A stretch of DNA of 64,000 nucleotides. It comes from Stappia sp. (GTDB taxonomy: Bacteria > Pseudomonadota > Alphaproteobacteria > Rhizobiales > Stappiaceae). A program made the position numbers and the translations under genes. The DNA is taken from contig NZ_CP157793.1 of assembly GCF_040110915.1 (NCBI RefSeq), positions 3,298,939 to 3,362,938 of the forward strand, read 5' to 3'. This document shows positions 35,485 through 44,224 of this stretch, one piece after another; the first letter of the stretch is position 1, and the number at the start of each line of letters is the position of its first letter. The notes below the pieces were generated by a model. The model ran no database searches, was not told the DNA's origin, and saw nothing but the letters and a program-made list of their open reading frames with translations.

Positions 35485-35949
35485 ATGCGCGCCCTGCCCC
35501 CTCTCCTCCTCACCGCCCTTCTCACGGTTTTCGCCGTTTTCGCGTCGGCGCCGGCCGCGCAGGCCGAGCCGGACAAGACCGCCGGTCTGTTCGTGAACCT
35601 GACGACCGACGACACCTGGGCGGCGGCGAAGGCCATCATGTTCGCCCATCAGCGCGTCCTCAAGGGTGGCCACAAGCCGGTGGCGATCTGGCTCAACGTG
35701 CGGGCCGTCTACCTGGCGGACAAGAAGCGCCCGTCCCACGTCCACGGTCTGATGCGCGACGACAATGCCTCGATCCAGGACATGCTCACCGCCTTCATGG
35801 CCGACGGCGGCCGCGTGGTGATGTGCGGCGCCTGCTCCCAGGCGGCGGGGCTGACGAAGGACGACTATATCGACGGGGTGGAGATGGGCAGCTGGCCGGC
35901 CATCGAGAGCCTGCTCTTCGATCCCAAGGTCAAGACGCTCGCCTGGTAG
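35485..35949 (+). CDS. Periplasmic DsrE-family protein
   Basis: A 154-residue protein with a clear signal peptide (LLLTALLTVFAVFASAPAAQA, cleavage near residue 28). The rest follows the DsrE/F fold: GLFVNLTTDDTWAAAKAIMFA, the VAIWLNVRAVYLA strand, and VVMCGACSQAAGL with two Cys close together, the position of the sulfur-carrying Cys in DsrE. That suggests sulfur or redox chemistry in the periplasm, but the function is not established. A TAGGAG ribosome site precedes the ATG. It stands alone between ctrA and the chemotaxis operon, to which it is convergent. Confidence 0.82.
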   Translation: MRALPPLLLTALLTVFAVFASAPAAQAEPDKTAGLFVNLTTDDTWAAAKAIMFAHQRVLKGGHKPVAIWLNVRAVYLADKKRPSHVHGLMRDDNASIQDMLTAFMADGGRVVMCGACSQAAGLTKDDYIDGVEMGSWPAIESLLFDPKVKTLAW

Positions 35950-35983
35950 CCCCCCCGCGCGAAAACGCGATGCCGAAAACGCG

Positions 35984-36015
35984 AAAACGGCCAGCCCCGC
36001 AAAGGGCCGGCCGTT
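35984..36015 (-). terminator. Probable terminator of the chemotaxis operon
   Basis: On minus, a stem of seven outer base pairs (35986-35992 with 36009-36015) and four inner pairs, with one mismatch and a 6-nt loop, is followed by TTTTCGCGTTTT. It lies about 70 bp after the cheR stop. It may also limit read-through from the opposite-strand DsrE gene. Confidence 0.55.
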
Positions 36016-36082
36016 GCCGTGTCGTCGTCCCGCTCGTGTGCCGGCTCGCGCGCCTTGAGCGCCGCGCCGCCCCGGCGGCGCC

Positions 36083-36946
36083 TCAGCCGGCCGCGACGGT
36101 GAAGCGCGAGCGCGTCAGACCGGCCGTCGACGCGCCGGCCGTCGTCTGGTAGAGGCCGCGATGCTCGGGCACCGGGCGGAAGGCATCGGTGAGGCCGACC
36201 ACCGTTTCCGCCGCGCCGAGCACCAGATAGCCGTCGCCGGCCATCTGGCGCGACACCCGCTGCAGCACATCCACCTTGGTCGGCTGGTCGAAGTAGATCA
36301 GCACGTTGCGGCAGAACACGATGTCGAAGGTGCCGAGCGACGAGAAGCTCTCCAGCAGGTTCAGCTTGCGCCACTGCACCATCGACCGCAGTTCGGGATT
36401 GATCTGCCAGAGATCGCCCTTCTGGGTGAAGTACTTGAGCAGCATCTGGATCGGCAGGCCGCGCTGCACCTCGAACTGCGAGTAGATGCCGCCGCGGGCC
36501 TTGTCGAGCACCTCGCCGGAGAGATCCGTGCCGATGATCTCGAAGCGGAAGCCGCCGATCTTCTGCGCTTCCTCCTTGAGACAGATCGCCAGCGAATAGG
36601 GCTCCTGGCCGGTGGAGGCGGCGGCGCACCAGATGCGCACCGCGCGCCGGTCGGCGCGGGCCTTGAGCATGGCCGGCAGCATCACCTCGCGGAAATGCTT
36701 GAACGGCGTGGCGTCGCGGAAGAAGAACGACTCGTTCGTCGTCATCGCCTCGACCACATCCGTCGCGATCTGCCGCGCGCCGGGGCGCTGCATCGCCTGG
36801 ATCAGATCCCCGAGGCTGGCGAGACCGTGCCGGCGCGCGACCGGAAGCAGCCGGCTCTCGACGAGATACTGCTTCTCGTTGCTGAGCACGAGCCCGGAAT
36901 TGGCCTTCAGGTACTGCTTGAGAAACTCGAACTGGGACGCAATCAC
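36083..36946 (-). CDS. cheR: Chemotaxis protein methyltransferase CheR
   Basis: A 287-residue methyltransferase that adds methyl groups from S-adenosylmethionine to glutamates of chemoreceptors. The N-terminal helical domain ends in VVEAMTTNESFFFRD; the SAM-binding part has RIWCAAASTGQEPYSLAICL and EIIGTDLSGEVLDKARGGIY; FDIVFCRNVLIYFD is the conserved active-site strand. I prefer the GTG at 36946, which overlaps the cheB stop as GTGA and has a GGAGG site; a longer ATG start would lie inside cheB. The last 15 residues are not conserved. Last gene of the operon. Confidence 0.93.
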   Translation of the reverse strand: MIASQFEFLKQYLKANSGLVLSNEKQYLVESRLLPVARRHGLASLGDLIQAMQRPGARQIATDVVEAMTTNESFFFRDATPFKHFREVMLPAMLKARADRRAVRIWCAAASTGQEPYSLAICLKEEAQKIGGFRFEIIGTDLSGEVLDKARGGIYSQFEVQRGLPIQMLLKYFTQKGDLWQINPELRSMVQWRKLNLLESFSSLGTFDIVFCRNVLIYFDQPTKVDVLQRVSRQMAGDGYLVLGAAETVVGLTDAFRPVPEHRGLYQTTAGASTAGLTRSRFTVAAG

Positions 36947-38157
36947 CTGGGGCCTCCACTCAACAAGCCGACGATTTTCGGGCCGATCCGCGACACCGGA
37001 AGAATGTCGCAGCACACGCCGGTCTGCGCGGCTGCGCCCGGCATACCCCACACGACGCTGGTTTCTTCATCCTGCGCGATGACGCTTCCGCCGCCGGCGG
37101 AGATCGTCTTCACGCCATTGGCGCCGTCATGGCCCATCCCGGTCAGAACGACCGCGAGGGCGGCGGAGCCATAGACCTTGGCCACGCTGTCGAACAACGG
37201 ATCGACGGCGGGCTTGCAGAAATTGATCGGCGGACCGTCCTCCAGCCGCGCCACCGGCTGGCCGCCGTCCTTGGTCAGCGTCAGGTGGCGGCCGCCCGGC
37301 GCCACATAGACATGGCCGGGCTTGAGCACCTCGCCGTCCTCCGCCTCCTTGGCCGGACGCATGGCCGCCTTGGCAAGATGCTCGGCAAGGATGGCGGTGA
37401 AGGTCGGGGGCATGTGCTGGGTCACCACGACCGGCACGTCGCGGATCGCGGGGCCGATGTCGGCGAGCACCTGCTGCAGCGCCTGCGGACCGCCGGTCGA
37501 CGAGCCGATCGCCACGATGCGCGGGCGCACGTTCGAATAGGGCCGCGTCTGAAACCCGACGCGGGCGGGCGCCGCCACGGGCGCGGCGGCCATGCGGGTG
37601 TAGCCCTTGGCCGCCTCGCCTCCGCGCGACACGGGAAGCTGCGACACGGTCTTGCCGGCCGCCGTCTGGGCCCGCATCGGCCGGCCGCGCAGCGCCGACG
37701 CGCGCCTGCGCTGTCCGAGCGCCTTGACCTTCTCGATCAGTTCGCGGCGGAAGTCGACGGAGGTCGTGACCTCGCTGTTGCTCTCGGGCTTGGGCACATA
37801 GTCCTGCGCGCCGAGCGACAGGGCGCGCAGGCTGATTTCCGCGTTGCGCCGCGTCAGCGTCGAGGCCATGACCACGATGAGATCGCGCTTCTTCTTGAGC
37901 ATCAGCGGCAGTGCCGTGAGGCCGTCCATCTCCGGCATCTCGATGTCGAGGACGACCACGTCCGGATTGCTGCGCTCGATGTCCTCGACCGCGAGACGGC
38001 CGTTGCGATGCGAGGCGACGAGGTTGAGCGCGGGATCGGCGTCGACCCACCGGCTGAGCAGGCCGCGAATGACGACACTGTCGTCCACGACCATGACCCG
38101 GACACTATCGGGGTGTGCGCCGCCCTGGGTGGCCGCCGCAGAAGAAGGAGCGATCAT
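36943..38157 (-). CDS. cheB: Chemotaxis protein-glutamate methylesterase CheB
   Basis: A 404-residue protein. The receiver domain holds Asp25-Asp26 and the phosphorylated Asp71 (VVVLDIEMPEMDG). A linker of about 65 residues rich in Arg/Ala/Pro follows, longer than in enteric CheB. The C-terminal methylesterase has Ser220 in IGSSTGG, His248 in TQHMPPTF and the Asp of LTGMGHDGANG, the complete triad. It removes methyl groups from receptors and deamidates glutamines, giving adaptation together with CheR. It starts 21 bp after the cheY stop. Confidence 0.94.
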   Translation of the reverse strand: MIAPSSAAATQGGAHPDSVRVMVVDDSVVIRGLLSRWVDADPALNLVASHRNGRLAVEDIERSNPDVVVLDIEMPEMDGLTALPLMLKKKRDLIVVMASTLTRRNAEISLRALSLGAQDYVPKPESNSEVTTSVDFRRELIEKVKALGQRRRASALRGRPMRAQTAAGKTVSQLPVSRGGEAAKGYTRMAAAPVAAPARVGFQTRPYSNVRPRIVAIGSSTGGPQALQQVLADIGPAIRDVPVVVTQHMPPTFTAILAEHLAKAAMRPAKEAEDGEVLKPGHVYVAPGGRHLTLTKDGGQPVARLEDGPPINFCKPAVDPLFDSVAKVYGSAALAVVLTGMGHDGANGVKTISAGGGSVIAQDEETSVVWGMPGAAAQTGVCCDILPVSRIGPKIVGLLSGGPR

Positions 38158-38178
38158 GTAAGGAACCCCGCGAGGTGA

Positions 38179-38544
38179 TCAGATAAGTCCGGCTTCCTGG
38201 AACTTCGCTTCCACGATGTCCTTGTCGAACGGCTTCATGATGTATTCGTTGGCCCCGGCGCGCATGGCGCGGGTGATGTGGGCGACATCGTTTTCCGTCG
38301 TGCAGAAGACGACGACCGGCCGGTCGCCCCCGTCCTCGCGGCGCAGCGAGAGCAGGAACTCCAGTCCGTCCATCTCCGGCATGTTCCAGTCGAGCAGGAT
38401 CGCATCCGGCATGTGCTCGCGGCAGGCGGTCAGGGCCTTGAGCCCGTCCTCGGCTTCCGAGATCGTGAAGTCGAGATCCTCCAGGATGCGACGGGCGACC
38501 TTGCGGATCACGCTGGAATCGTCGACGACGAGACAATGCTTCAT
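38179..38544 (-). CDS. cheY: Chemotaxis response regulator CheY (single receiver domain)
   Basis: A 121-residue single-domain receiver. Asp8-Asp9, phosphorylated Asp52 (LLDWNMPEMDG), the Thr/Ser switch (VVFCTTEND) and Lys in YIMKPFDKD are all in place. The WNMPEMDG form is typical of alphaproteobacterial CheY proteins encoded beside cheA. It would carry phosphate from CheA to the flagellar motor, or serve as a phosphate sink given that CheA has its own receiver. A GGGAG site lies upstream of the ATG. Confidence 0.93.
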   Translation of the reverse strand: MKHCLVVDDSSVIRKVARRILEDLDFTISEAEDGLKALTACREHMPDAILLDWNMPEMDGLEFLLSLRREDGGDRPVVVFCTTENDVAHITRAMRAGANEYIMKPFDKDIVEAKFQEAGLI

Positions 38545-38602
38545 TTCAGTAACTCCCGAGTGCCGAACCCGGCCTGACAGCCCAGGGGCGAAGGACGACC
38601 GC

Positions 38603-39085
38603 TTACGCGGCCGCCTTGGGTTGTTCCACCATGGCGCCGAACAGACGCGCCACGTCGAGGATGATCATCAGTTTGCCGTCCAGGCGATGCACGCCGCCGG
38701 AGATCTCCGCCCAGCGCTTGTCGAGGTTGGACGGGTTGGGCTCCTGCGACCCGGAGGACAGGCGCAGCACCTCGCCCACCGTGTCGATCACCAGGCCGTA
38801 GCTCTCGCCCTTGTGTTCGATCCCCACCGCCATCACCGGCGTGTTCTCGTCGCGCTCGGGCAGATGCAGGCGCTTGCGCATGTCGATCGCCGTGACGATC
38901 CGCCCGCGCAGGTTGAGGACGCCCGCGACCTCGGGCGCGGCCAGCGGCACGCGCGTCACGCGATCGGGCACGAAGACGTCGTGCACCTGGCTGATCGGCA
39001 GTCCGAAGAGCTGCCCCCCGATGACGACGGTCACATACTGGATGACGTCGTCCGAGTTCATCCCGTTGTTTTCGGCGTTGCTCAT
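38603..39085 (-). CDS. cheW: Chemotaxis coupling protein CheW
   Basis: A 160-residue adaptor that links receptors to CheA. The two beta-barrel subdomains are visible: QYVTVVIGGQLFGLPISQVHDV, then RVPLAAPEVAGVLNLRGRIVTAIDMRKRL, where the Arg of NLRGR is the conserved functional residue. GLVIDTVGEVLRL follows. The C-terminus extends about ten residues (FGAMVEQPKAAA). The ATG at 39085 overlaps the cheA stop (ATGA), so CheW is translated together with CheA. Confidence 0.94.
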   Translation of the reverse strand: MSNAENNGMNSDDVIQYVTVVIGGQLFGLPISQVHDVFVPDRVTRVPLAAPEVAGVLNLRGRIVTAIDMRKRLHLPERDENTPVMAVGIEHKGESYGLVIDTVGEVLRLSSGSQEPNPSNLDKRWAEISGGVHRLDGKLMIILDVARLFGAMVEQPKAAA

Positions 39086-41859
39086 GCCGCAATCTCCACT
39101 TCACCGGAGAACATGTCCTTGAGCGAGGCGATCAGCCCCGGACGATCGAACTTGGCCACATAGTCGTCGAAGCCGGCCTGGCGCCCGCGCTCGATGGAGG
39201 CCGGCGAGACGACCGCCGACAGCGCCAGGATCGGCAGCTTGCGGAACCGCGGGTCGCGCCGGAGCGCCTCGCAGAACTCGAAGCCGTTGATTTCCGGCAT
39301 CTCGATGTCGGACACGACCGCGTGGAACGTGTCGCCGTTTTCCAGCAGCTCGAAGGCCTGGGCCGCGCTGTGCACGGCGGTCACGTCATAGCCGGCCGCC
39401 TTGAGAACCGGGGTCAGCATGTTGCGGAAGAACGCGCTGTCGTCGACCAGCAGCACCTTCTTGGTCAGCGCGGCGATGTCCATCTCCTTGCGCATGAACC
39501 AGTCCTCGAAGGCCTGCGGCAGGAAGTAGCCGAGATCGATCACCTCGGTCGCCCGCTCCTTGATGACCGCCGAGCCGAGAACGCCCGGCCGGTCCGAGCC
39601 GACCTCGATGTTCATCCGGTCCTCGACGATGTCGACGATCTCGTCGACCACGAGGCCCATCGAGCGGCCGGCATCGGAGAACACCAGCATCGGCTGCGTG
39701 CCCTCGGCTCGGCGCGTCTGCGCCGGGTCGATGTAGACCAGCGGCATGAGCGCGCCGCGATACTGCACCAGATCGCGGCCGTTGGAGTGCTCGATGCTCG
39801 CGACATCGAATTCCTCCAGCCGGGTGACCAGCGACAGCGGCACCGCCTTGGGTTCGGCCGAACCGGCGCGGAACAGCAGCATGGAGACCGTCGACTGGCC
39901 GTCGAGGGCCGCCGTGATTGCCTCTTCCTGCTCCTTGCGCTCTTCCTCCGCGACCATGCTCGAGGCGTGGCTGGCCATCGCCGCCGCGACGCCGTTCGGG
40001 TCGATGATCATGATCACCGCACCATCGCCCAGGATGGTGTTGCCGGAGAACATGGTCAGGTTGCGCAGCATCGTCGACATCGGCTTGACGACGATTTCCT
40101 CCGTGTGGAAGACCGCGTCCACCACCACGCCGAAGGTCTGGCTGCCGACCTGCATGACGACGATGAAGCCGGTGTCGGAGTCGACCGAGGCTTCCGCCAC
40201 GTCCGGGTTGACGCCGAGCAGATGGGACATCTGCACCAGCGGCAGCAGCTTGTTGCGCAGCCGCAGCACGGGTGTGTCCTTGATCCGCTCGATGCAAGGC
40301 TCGGAGTCGTTCTGGACGCGCACCAGTTCGACGACCGACAGCTGCGGAATGGCGAAGCGGTCGCCGCCCGCCTCGACGATCAGCGCCGAGACGATCGCCA
40401 GCGTCAGCGGAATCTTGATGATGAAGCTCGAGCCCTTGCCGGACACCGAGCGCAGGTCGATGGACCCGCCGATCAGCTCGACGTTGTTGCGCACCACGTC
40501 CATGCCCACGCCGCGGCCCGAGACCGAGGTGACGTTGGCGGCCGTGGAGAAGCCGGCGTGGAAGATGTACTTGTGGATCTGCTGATCCGTCATCTTCTCC
40601 AGTTCGGCCTCGGTGGCGAGCCCGCGTTCGATGCACTTGGCCTTGACCCGGTCGACATCGATCCCGCGGCCGTCGTCGCGCACCTCGATGATGATGTGCC
40701 CGCCCTCATGATAGGCCGACAGGGTGATCGTGCCCTTTTCCGGCTTGCCGACGGCGCGCCGGTCGGCCGGCATCTCGAGCCCGTGGTCGGCCGAGTTGCG
40801 GATCATGTGCGTCAGCGGATCCTTGATCAACTCCAGCACCTGACGGTCGAGTTCCGTCTCGGCGCCGAGCATCTCGAGCTCGATCGGCTTGTCGAGTTCC
40901 TGGCTGAGATCGCGCACGATGCGCGGCAGCTTCTGCCAGGCGTTGCCGATCGGCTGCATCCGCGTCTTCATGACGCCTTCCTGCAGTTCCGCCGTCACGT
41001 TGGATAGACGCTGCAGCGGCACCTTGAATTCGGAATCCTCGTGGCGGCGCACGATCTCGAGCAGCTGGTTGCGGGTCAGCACGAGCTCGGAGACCATCGT
41101 CATGAGGTCTTCCAGCGTCTCGACCGCGACCCGGATCGACTGGCTGGACACCGACGCCTTCTTCTCGCCGGACGCGGCCGCCTGGCCCTTGTCCTGCGTC
41201 TTGCCGGCGGCGGCGTCCCGGGCCTTCGCCTTGGCCTGCTCGGCGAGCGCCGCCGCAGGCGTCTGGGCGGCCGGCTCGTCCGCGTCGGCCTCGGCCTCCG
41301 CCTCGGCCGGCAGTTCGACCTCGACTTCCGCCTCGCGGAAGGCGCGTTCCAGCTCGTCGAGCGACACCTCGCCGGGGCGCAGCGGGCGTTCCAGCGTCTG
41401 GTCGACCAGATCGCCGTGCGCCATGCCGTCGTCGGCCTCCGCCTCGGCGGTGGCCTCGTCGGATCCGTCGGCATGCGCTTCGGCGGCCAGCGACATGCGC
41501 TCCAGTTCGGAGATGAGGTCCAGGTCGCTGCCTTCCGGCTCCGCGCCGCCCTGCGCCTCGAGATCGGCCAGGATGTCCTTGATCCGGTCGATCGAGTTCA
41601 GGATCAGCGTGACGGCCTCGCCGGTGACCGGCGCGCCGTCCCGGAACTTGCCCATCAGCGTCTCGGCGGCATGGGCGAGCGCCTCCAGGCGCGGCAGGCC
41701 GAGAAACCCGCACGTTCCCTTGATGGTGTGCACCAACCGGAAAACGTTATCGAGAATTTTCGCGTTGTTCGGTTCCTGTTCGAACTTCACGAGTTCGACG
41801 TCGACGACATCGAGGCTCTCGTTCGTTTCTGTCAGGAACTCGCTAAGCAAGTCGTCCAT
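39082..41859 (-). CDS. cheA: Hybrid chemotaxis histidine kinase CheA with C-terminal receiver domain
   Basis: A 925-residue protein. Domains in order: HPt with phosphorylated His44 (RLVHTIKGTCGFLG); an acidic, Ala/Glu-rich linker (about 110-260); dimerisation helices from about 265; the kinase domain with N box (LTHMIRNSADHGLE), GRGID and GRGVGMDVV; a CheW-like domain (FAIPQLSVVELVRV); a second CheW-like segment (SLVTRLEEFDVASIEHSNGRDLVQYRG); and a receiver (VLLVDDSAFFRNML; SDIEMPEING). Usual CheA has about 650 residues and one CheW domain, so this is an extended hybrid. It follows chpT by 130 bp. The ATG at 41859 opens the HPt domain. It phosphorylates CheY and CheB. Confidence 0.93.
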   Translation of the reverse strand: MDDLLSEFLTETNESLDVVDVELVKFEQEPNNAKILDNVFRLVHTIKGTCGFLGLPRLEALAHAAETLMGKFRDGAPVTGEAVTLILNSIDRIKDILADLEAQGGAEPEGSDLDLISELERMSLAAEAHADGSDEATAEAEADDGMAHGDLVDQTLERPLRPGEVSLDELERAFREAEVEVELPAEAEAEADADEPAAQTPAAALAEQAKAKARDAAAGKTQDKGQAAASGEKKASVSSQSIRVAVETLEDLMTMVSELVLTRNQLLEIVRRHEDSEFKVPLQRLSNVTAELQEGVMKTRMQPIGNAWQKLPRIVRDLSQELDKPIELEMLGAETELDRQVLELIKDPLTHMIRNSADHGLEMPADRRAVGKPEKGTITLSAYHEGGHIIIEVRDDGRGIDVDRVKAKCIERGLATEAELEKMTDQQIHKYIFHAGFSTAANVTSVSGRGVGMDVVRNNVELIGGSIDLRSVSGKGSSFIIKIPLTLAIVSALIVEAGGDRFAIPQLSVVELVRVQNDSEPCIERIKDTPVLRLRNKLLPLVQMSHLLGVNPDVAEASVDSDTGFIVVMQVGSQTFGVVVDAVFHTEEIVVKPMSTMLRNLTMFSGNTILGDGAVIMIIDPNGVAAAMASHASSMVAEEERKEQEEAITAALDGQSTVSMLLFRAGSAEPKAVPLSLVTRLEEFDVASIEHSNGRDLVQYRGALMPLVYIDPAQTRRAEGTQPMLVFSDAGRSMGLVVDEIVDIVEDRMNIEVGSDRPGVLGSAVIKERATEVIDLGYFLPQAFEDWFMRKEMDIAALTKKVLLVDDSAFFRNMLTPVLKAAGYDVTAVHSAAQAFELLENGDTFHAVVSDIEMPEINGFEFCEALRRDPRFRKLPILALSAVVSPASIERGRQAGFDDYVAKFDRPGLIASLKDMFSGEVEIAA

Positions 41860-41989
41860 GGTCAAACTCACCCGACTGGTTACTGGCACTAAGCCCGGAC
41901 CAACGACCGGACCACCCATCCCTCGGCGTGAGAATGAAGCTCAAACAGTTAAGATAGATTGAAACCTGTCGAACACGGGAAGAAGCGGA

Positions 41990-42634
41990 TCATTCAGCTG
42001 TCGTGGCGGTGATTTTTACACCGTCTTCTTCCTTAACGACTTCTAAATTCATTCCCGAATCCCGTGCAAGAAGCATTGCGTAAACCGGCTGCACCGTATG
42101 GGCATCGATCCGCTCGGGCTCCTGCCCGGACATCATGTCGGTGAGCACCGCCGGCACGCGCGTGGTCGATCCGGTCACGCGCAGCTCGAAGCGGGGGGCG
42201 CTCGCCTCGCCCTCCATGGACACCTTGATCAGGCCGCCGCGCGGCACGCACTGGTTGGCGAGCAGGATCAGGTTGAGCAGAAGCTTCACCCGGTTCTTCC
42301 CCATCAGCAGGCGCGGCACGTTCCATTCCAGGTCGGCCTTTTCGTTGGCCAGGAACCCCGAGGCGACCGACTGGGCGTCGCCGAGATCGATCTCCGCCCC
42401 GGCAGATCCGGCCGCACCGAAGGCGAGACGCGCGAACTGCAGCTTCGCGGAAGCCTGACGCGCGCTCTTGCGGATCAGGTCCATCGCGAATTCCTTCATG
42501 TCCTCGCTGTCTTCCTCGTCGAGCACTTCCAGCCCGTTGGTGATGGCGCCGACGGGGGAGATGATGTCGTGGCACACCCGGCTGGCCACCAGCGCGGCGA
42601 GGTCGAGGGCGGAAAGGTCGTCGATGGAGGTCAT
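41990..42634 (-). CDS. chpT: Histidine phosphotransferase ChpT
   Basis: A 214-residue protein. The N-terminal helical hairpin carries the phosphorylated His22 in SRVCHDIISPVGAITNGLE, and the rest is a degenerate histidine-kinase-like ATPase fold (LLMGKNRVKLLLNLILLANQCVPRGG) without the ATP-binding motifs. That is the ChpT architecture. In alphaproteobacteria ChpT relays phosphate from the hybrid kinase CckA to CtrA and CpdR. The ATG at 42634 has an AAGGAC site; a longer upstream frame is not conserved. It is 7.4 kb from ctrA and directly upstream of cheA on the same strand. Confidence 0.9.
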   Translation of the reverse strand: MTSIDDLSALDLAALVASRVCHDIISPVGAITNGLEVLDEEDSEDMKEFAMDLIRKSARQASAKLQFARLAFGAAGSAGAEIDLGDAQSVASGFLANEKADLEWNVPRLLMGKNRVKLLLNLILLANQCVPRGGLIKVSMEGEASAPRFELRVTGSTTRVPAVLTDMMSGQEPERIDAHTVQPVYAMLLARDSGMNLEVVKEEDGVKITATTAE

Positions 42635-42820
42635 GCGGTCGTCCTTGGTAAATTTGGGCCTCAGCGACTGCGGCGCCGGATGTCCTTGTTCAGGTCTTGC
42701 GGGCCGGGGCCTTCCGGGCACGCCCGCCCCGGCGCGGCCGCTGATTCGCGCGTTTGGAAAAGCGTTACATCCCCGCCGGCGCGCTGCCAAGCGAGCCGCG
42801 GCCCCGCCGCGGCGACGCGG

Positions 42821-43315
42821 TCACGGCGCCAGGCAGCCGAGCCGCTCCGCATTGTCTTCCGCGGCGGCCAGATAGGTGCGCGGATCGGCGAGAAACAGAA
42901 ACCGGTTGATCTCGGAGTGGAAGAGAAGCAGCCGCCGGCCGTTCAGCGCGAACAGCTGCGGTTTGCCGGCAGTCGTGAAGCCCGCCGCCAGCGCGTAGGG
43001 GTCGCAGCCCGCGAACGCGGGCGCATAGGTCCTGGGATCGGCCTCGAAGGCCGCCCGGTTGCCCTCGTTGAGAAACACCCAGACGCTCTCGCCCCAGCGC
43101 ACTTCGTGATCGGGCCGGCCTTCGCGCGGTCGCCTGTCGATGAAGTAGGCTACCGGATCGTGCCCCGCGAGCGCATAGCCGGTCATCACGTCCGTGGCGA
43201 AGTCCTGAGCCGGCGCGCGGGCGGGTGCGGCCACGAAAAGGCCGCCGGCCACGGCCGCCGCTACGGCCGCCCGGCTCCACCTTATTCTGCTCCGATTTCC
43301 ATTACACTCTGGCAC
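42821..43315 (-). CDS. Periplasmic YHS domain-containing protein
   Basis: A 164-residue protein with an N-terminal hydrophobic segment (AAVAAAVAGGLFVAAPARAPA) that looks like a signal peptide. The YHS core is ALAGHDPVAYFIDRRPREG followed by WVFLNEGNRAAFEADPRTYAPAFAGCDPYA. YHS domains are associated with metal or haem handling, but this type has no defined function. The second half repeats the motif weakly (LFHSEINRFLFLADPRTYLAAAE). No in-frame ATG lies near; the GTG at 43315 is the best start and is uncertain. Divergent from the DUF1134 gene by 135 bp. Confidence 0.75.
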   Translation of the reverse strand: MPECNGNRSRIRWSRAAVAAAVAGGLFVAAPARAPAQDFATDVMTGYALAGHDPVAYFIDRRPREGRPDHEVRWGESVWVFLNEGNRAAFEADPRTYAPAFAGCDPYALAAGFTTAGKPQLFALNGRRLLLFHSEINRFLFLADPRTYLAAAEDNAERLGCLAP

Positions 43316-43450
43316 CGAATCAATCCCGAACCGCCTCCCGGGCCGCCCCGCCTCAAGCGGTCGCCCGGTGCGACTGTGCCCCCGATTTGCAGAGTCCGGC
43401 AAGCCCGCGCCGCGCGCCGGTGCCGGAACCCGCAGGAAAGGACATTTTCC

Positions 43451-44080
43451 ATGGTCTCTTTCGGCTTCGCCGCGTTCCGTCTCCCCAAGATGCACGACCG
43501 GATGCACGCCCTGTGCCTCGCGCTCGGCCTGCTCGCGGTCCTCGCCCTCGACGGCGCCCGTCCCGCACTGGCGCAAAGCGAACCGGTTGCCCGACCCGAC
43601 GAATACAGCCAGGCGGAGATGGTCAATGCCGGTCACCGGTTCTTCGGCCAGGTTTCCGGCGGTCTCGCCTCGGTCATCGAGCGGGCCGTGTCGACCTACG
43701 GACAGCCGAACGGCTATATCCTCGGGCAGGAGGGCTCGGGCGCCTTGCTCGCCGGCGCGCGTTACGGCGAGGGGCAGCTCTTCACCCGCAATGCCGGTAC
43801 CCACAAGGTCTTCTGGCAGGGCCCGTCCTTCGGCTGGGACATCGGCGGCGACGGCGCGCGCGTCATGATGCTGGTCTACAATCTTCCCTCCACGGACGCG
43901 ATCCACCGGCGCTATGTCGGGGTGAACGGATCCGCCTATCTGGTGGGCGGCTTCGGCATGACGGTCCTGTCCAACCACGACATCTACGTGGTGCCGGTGC
44001 GCGCCGGCGTCGGCGCCCGGCTCGGGGTCAACATCGGCTATCTGAAGTTCACGCCGGAGCCCACCTGGAATCCTTTTTGA
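43451..44080 (+). CDS. DUF1134 family exported protein
   Basis: A 209-residue protein. The signal peptide is long: a charged stretch (RLPKMHDRMH), the core ALCLALGLLAVLALDG and cleavage near ALA. The remainder (GHRFFGQVSGGLASVIERAVSTYG; NAGTHKVFWQGPSFGWDIGGDGARVMMLVYNL; NIGYLKFTPEPTWNPF) is the conserved DUF1134 domain, restricted largely to alphaproteobacteria and of unknown function. Related proteins adopt a lipid-binding-like beta fold in some predictions; that is not visible here. Gene order chpT - YHS - DUF1134 suggests a locally conserved group, but no functional link is known. Confidence 0.85.
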   Translation: MVSFGFAAFRLPKMHDRMHALCLALGLLAVLALDGARPALAQSEPVARPDEYSQAEMVNAGHRFFGQVSGGLASVIERAVSTYGQPNGYILGQEGSGALLAGARYGEGQLFTRNAGTHKVFWQGPSFGWDIGGDGARVMMLVYNLPSTDAIHRRYVGVNGSAYLVGGFGMTVLSNHDIYVVPVRAGVGARLGVNIGYLKFTPEPTWNPF

Positions 44081-44224
44081 CCCTGCGCCACGCTGGATGC
44101 TTGGCGGAAATGCGCGCGTCGGGTAAGCAAGGGAGGCAATCTCCAACGCGACGAGCCCCAGAATGCCCGCCCTGCACCACGCCGCCCCGCCACGCGCGGC
44201 CTCGCAACACGATGGTGACCGGCC

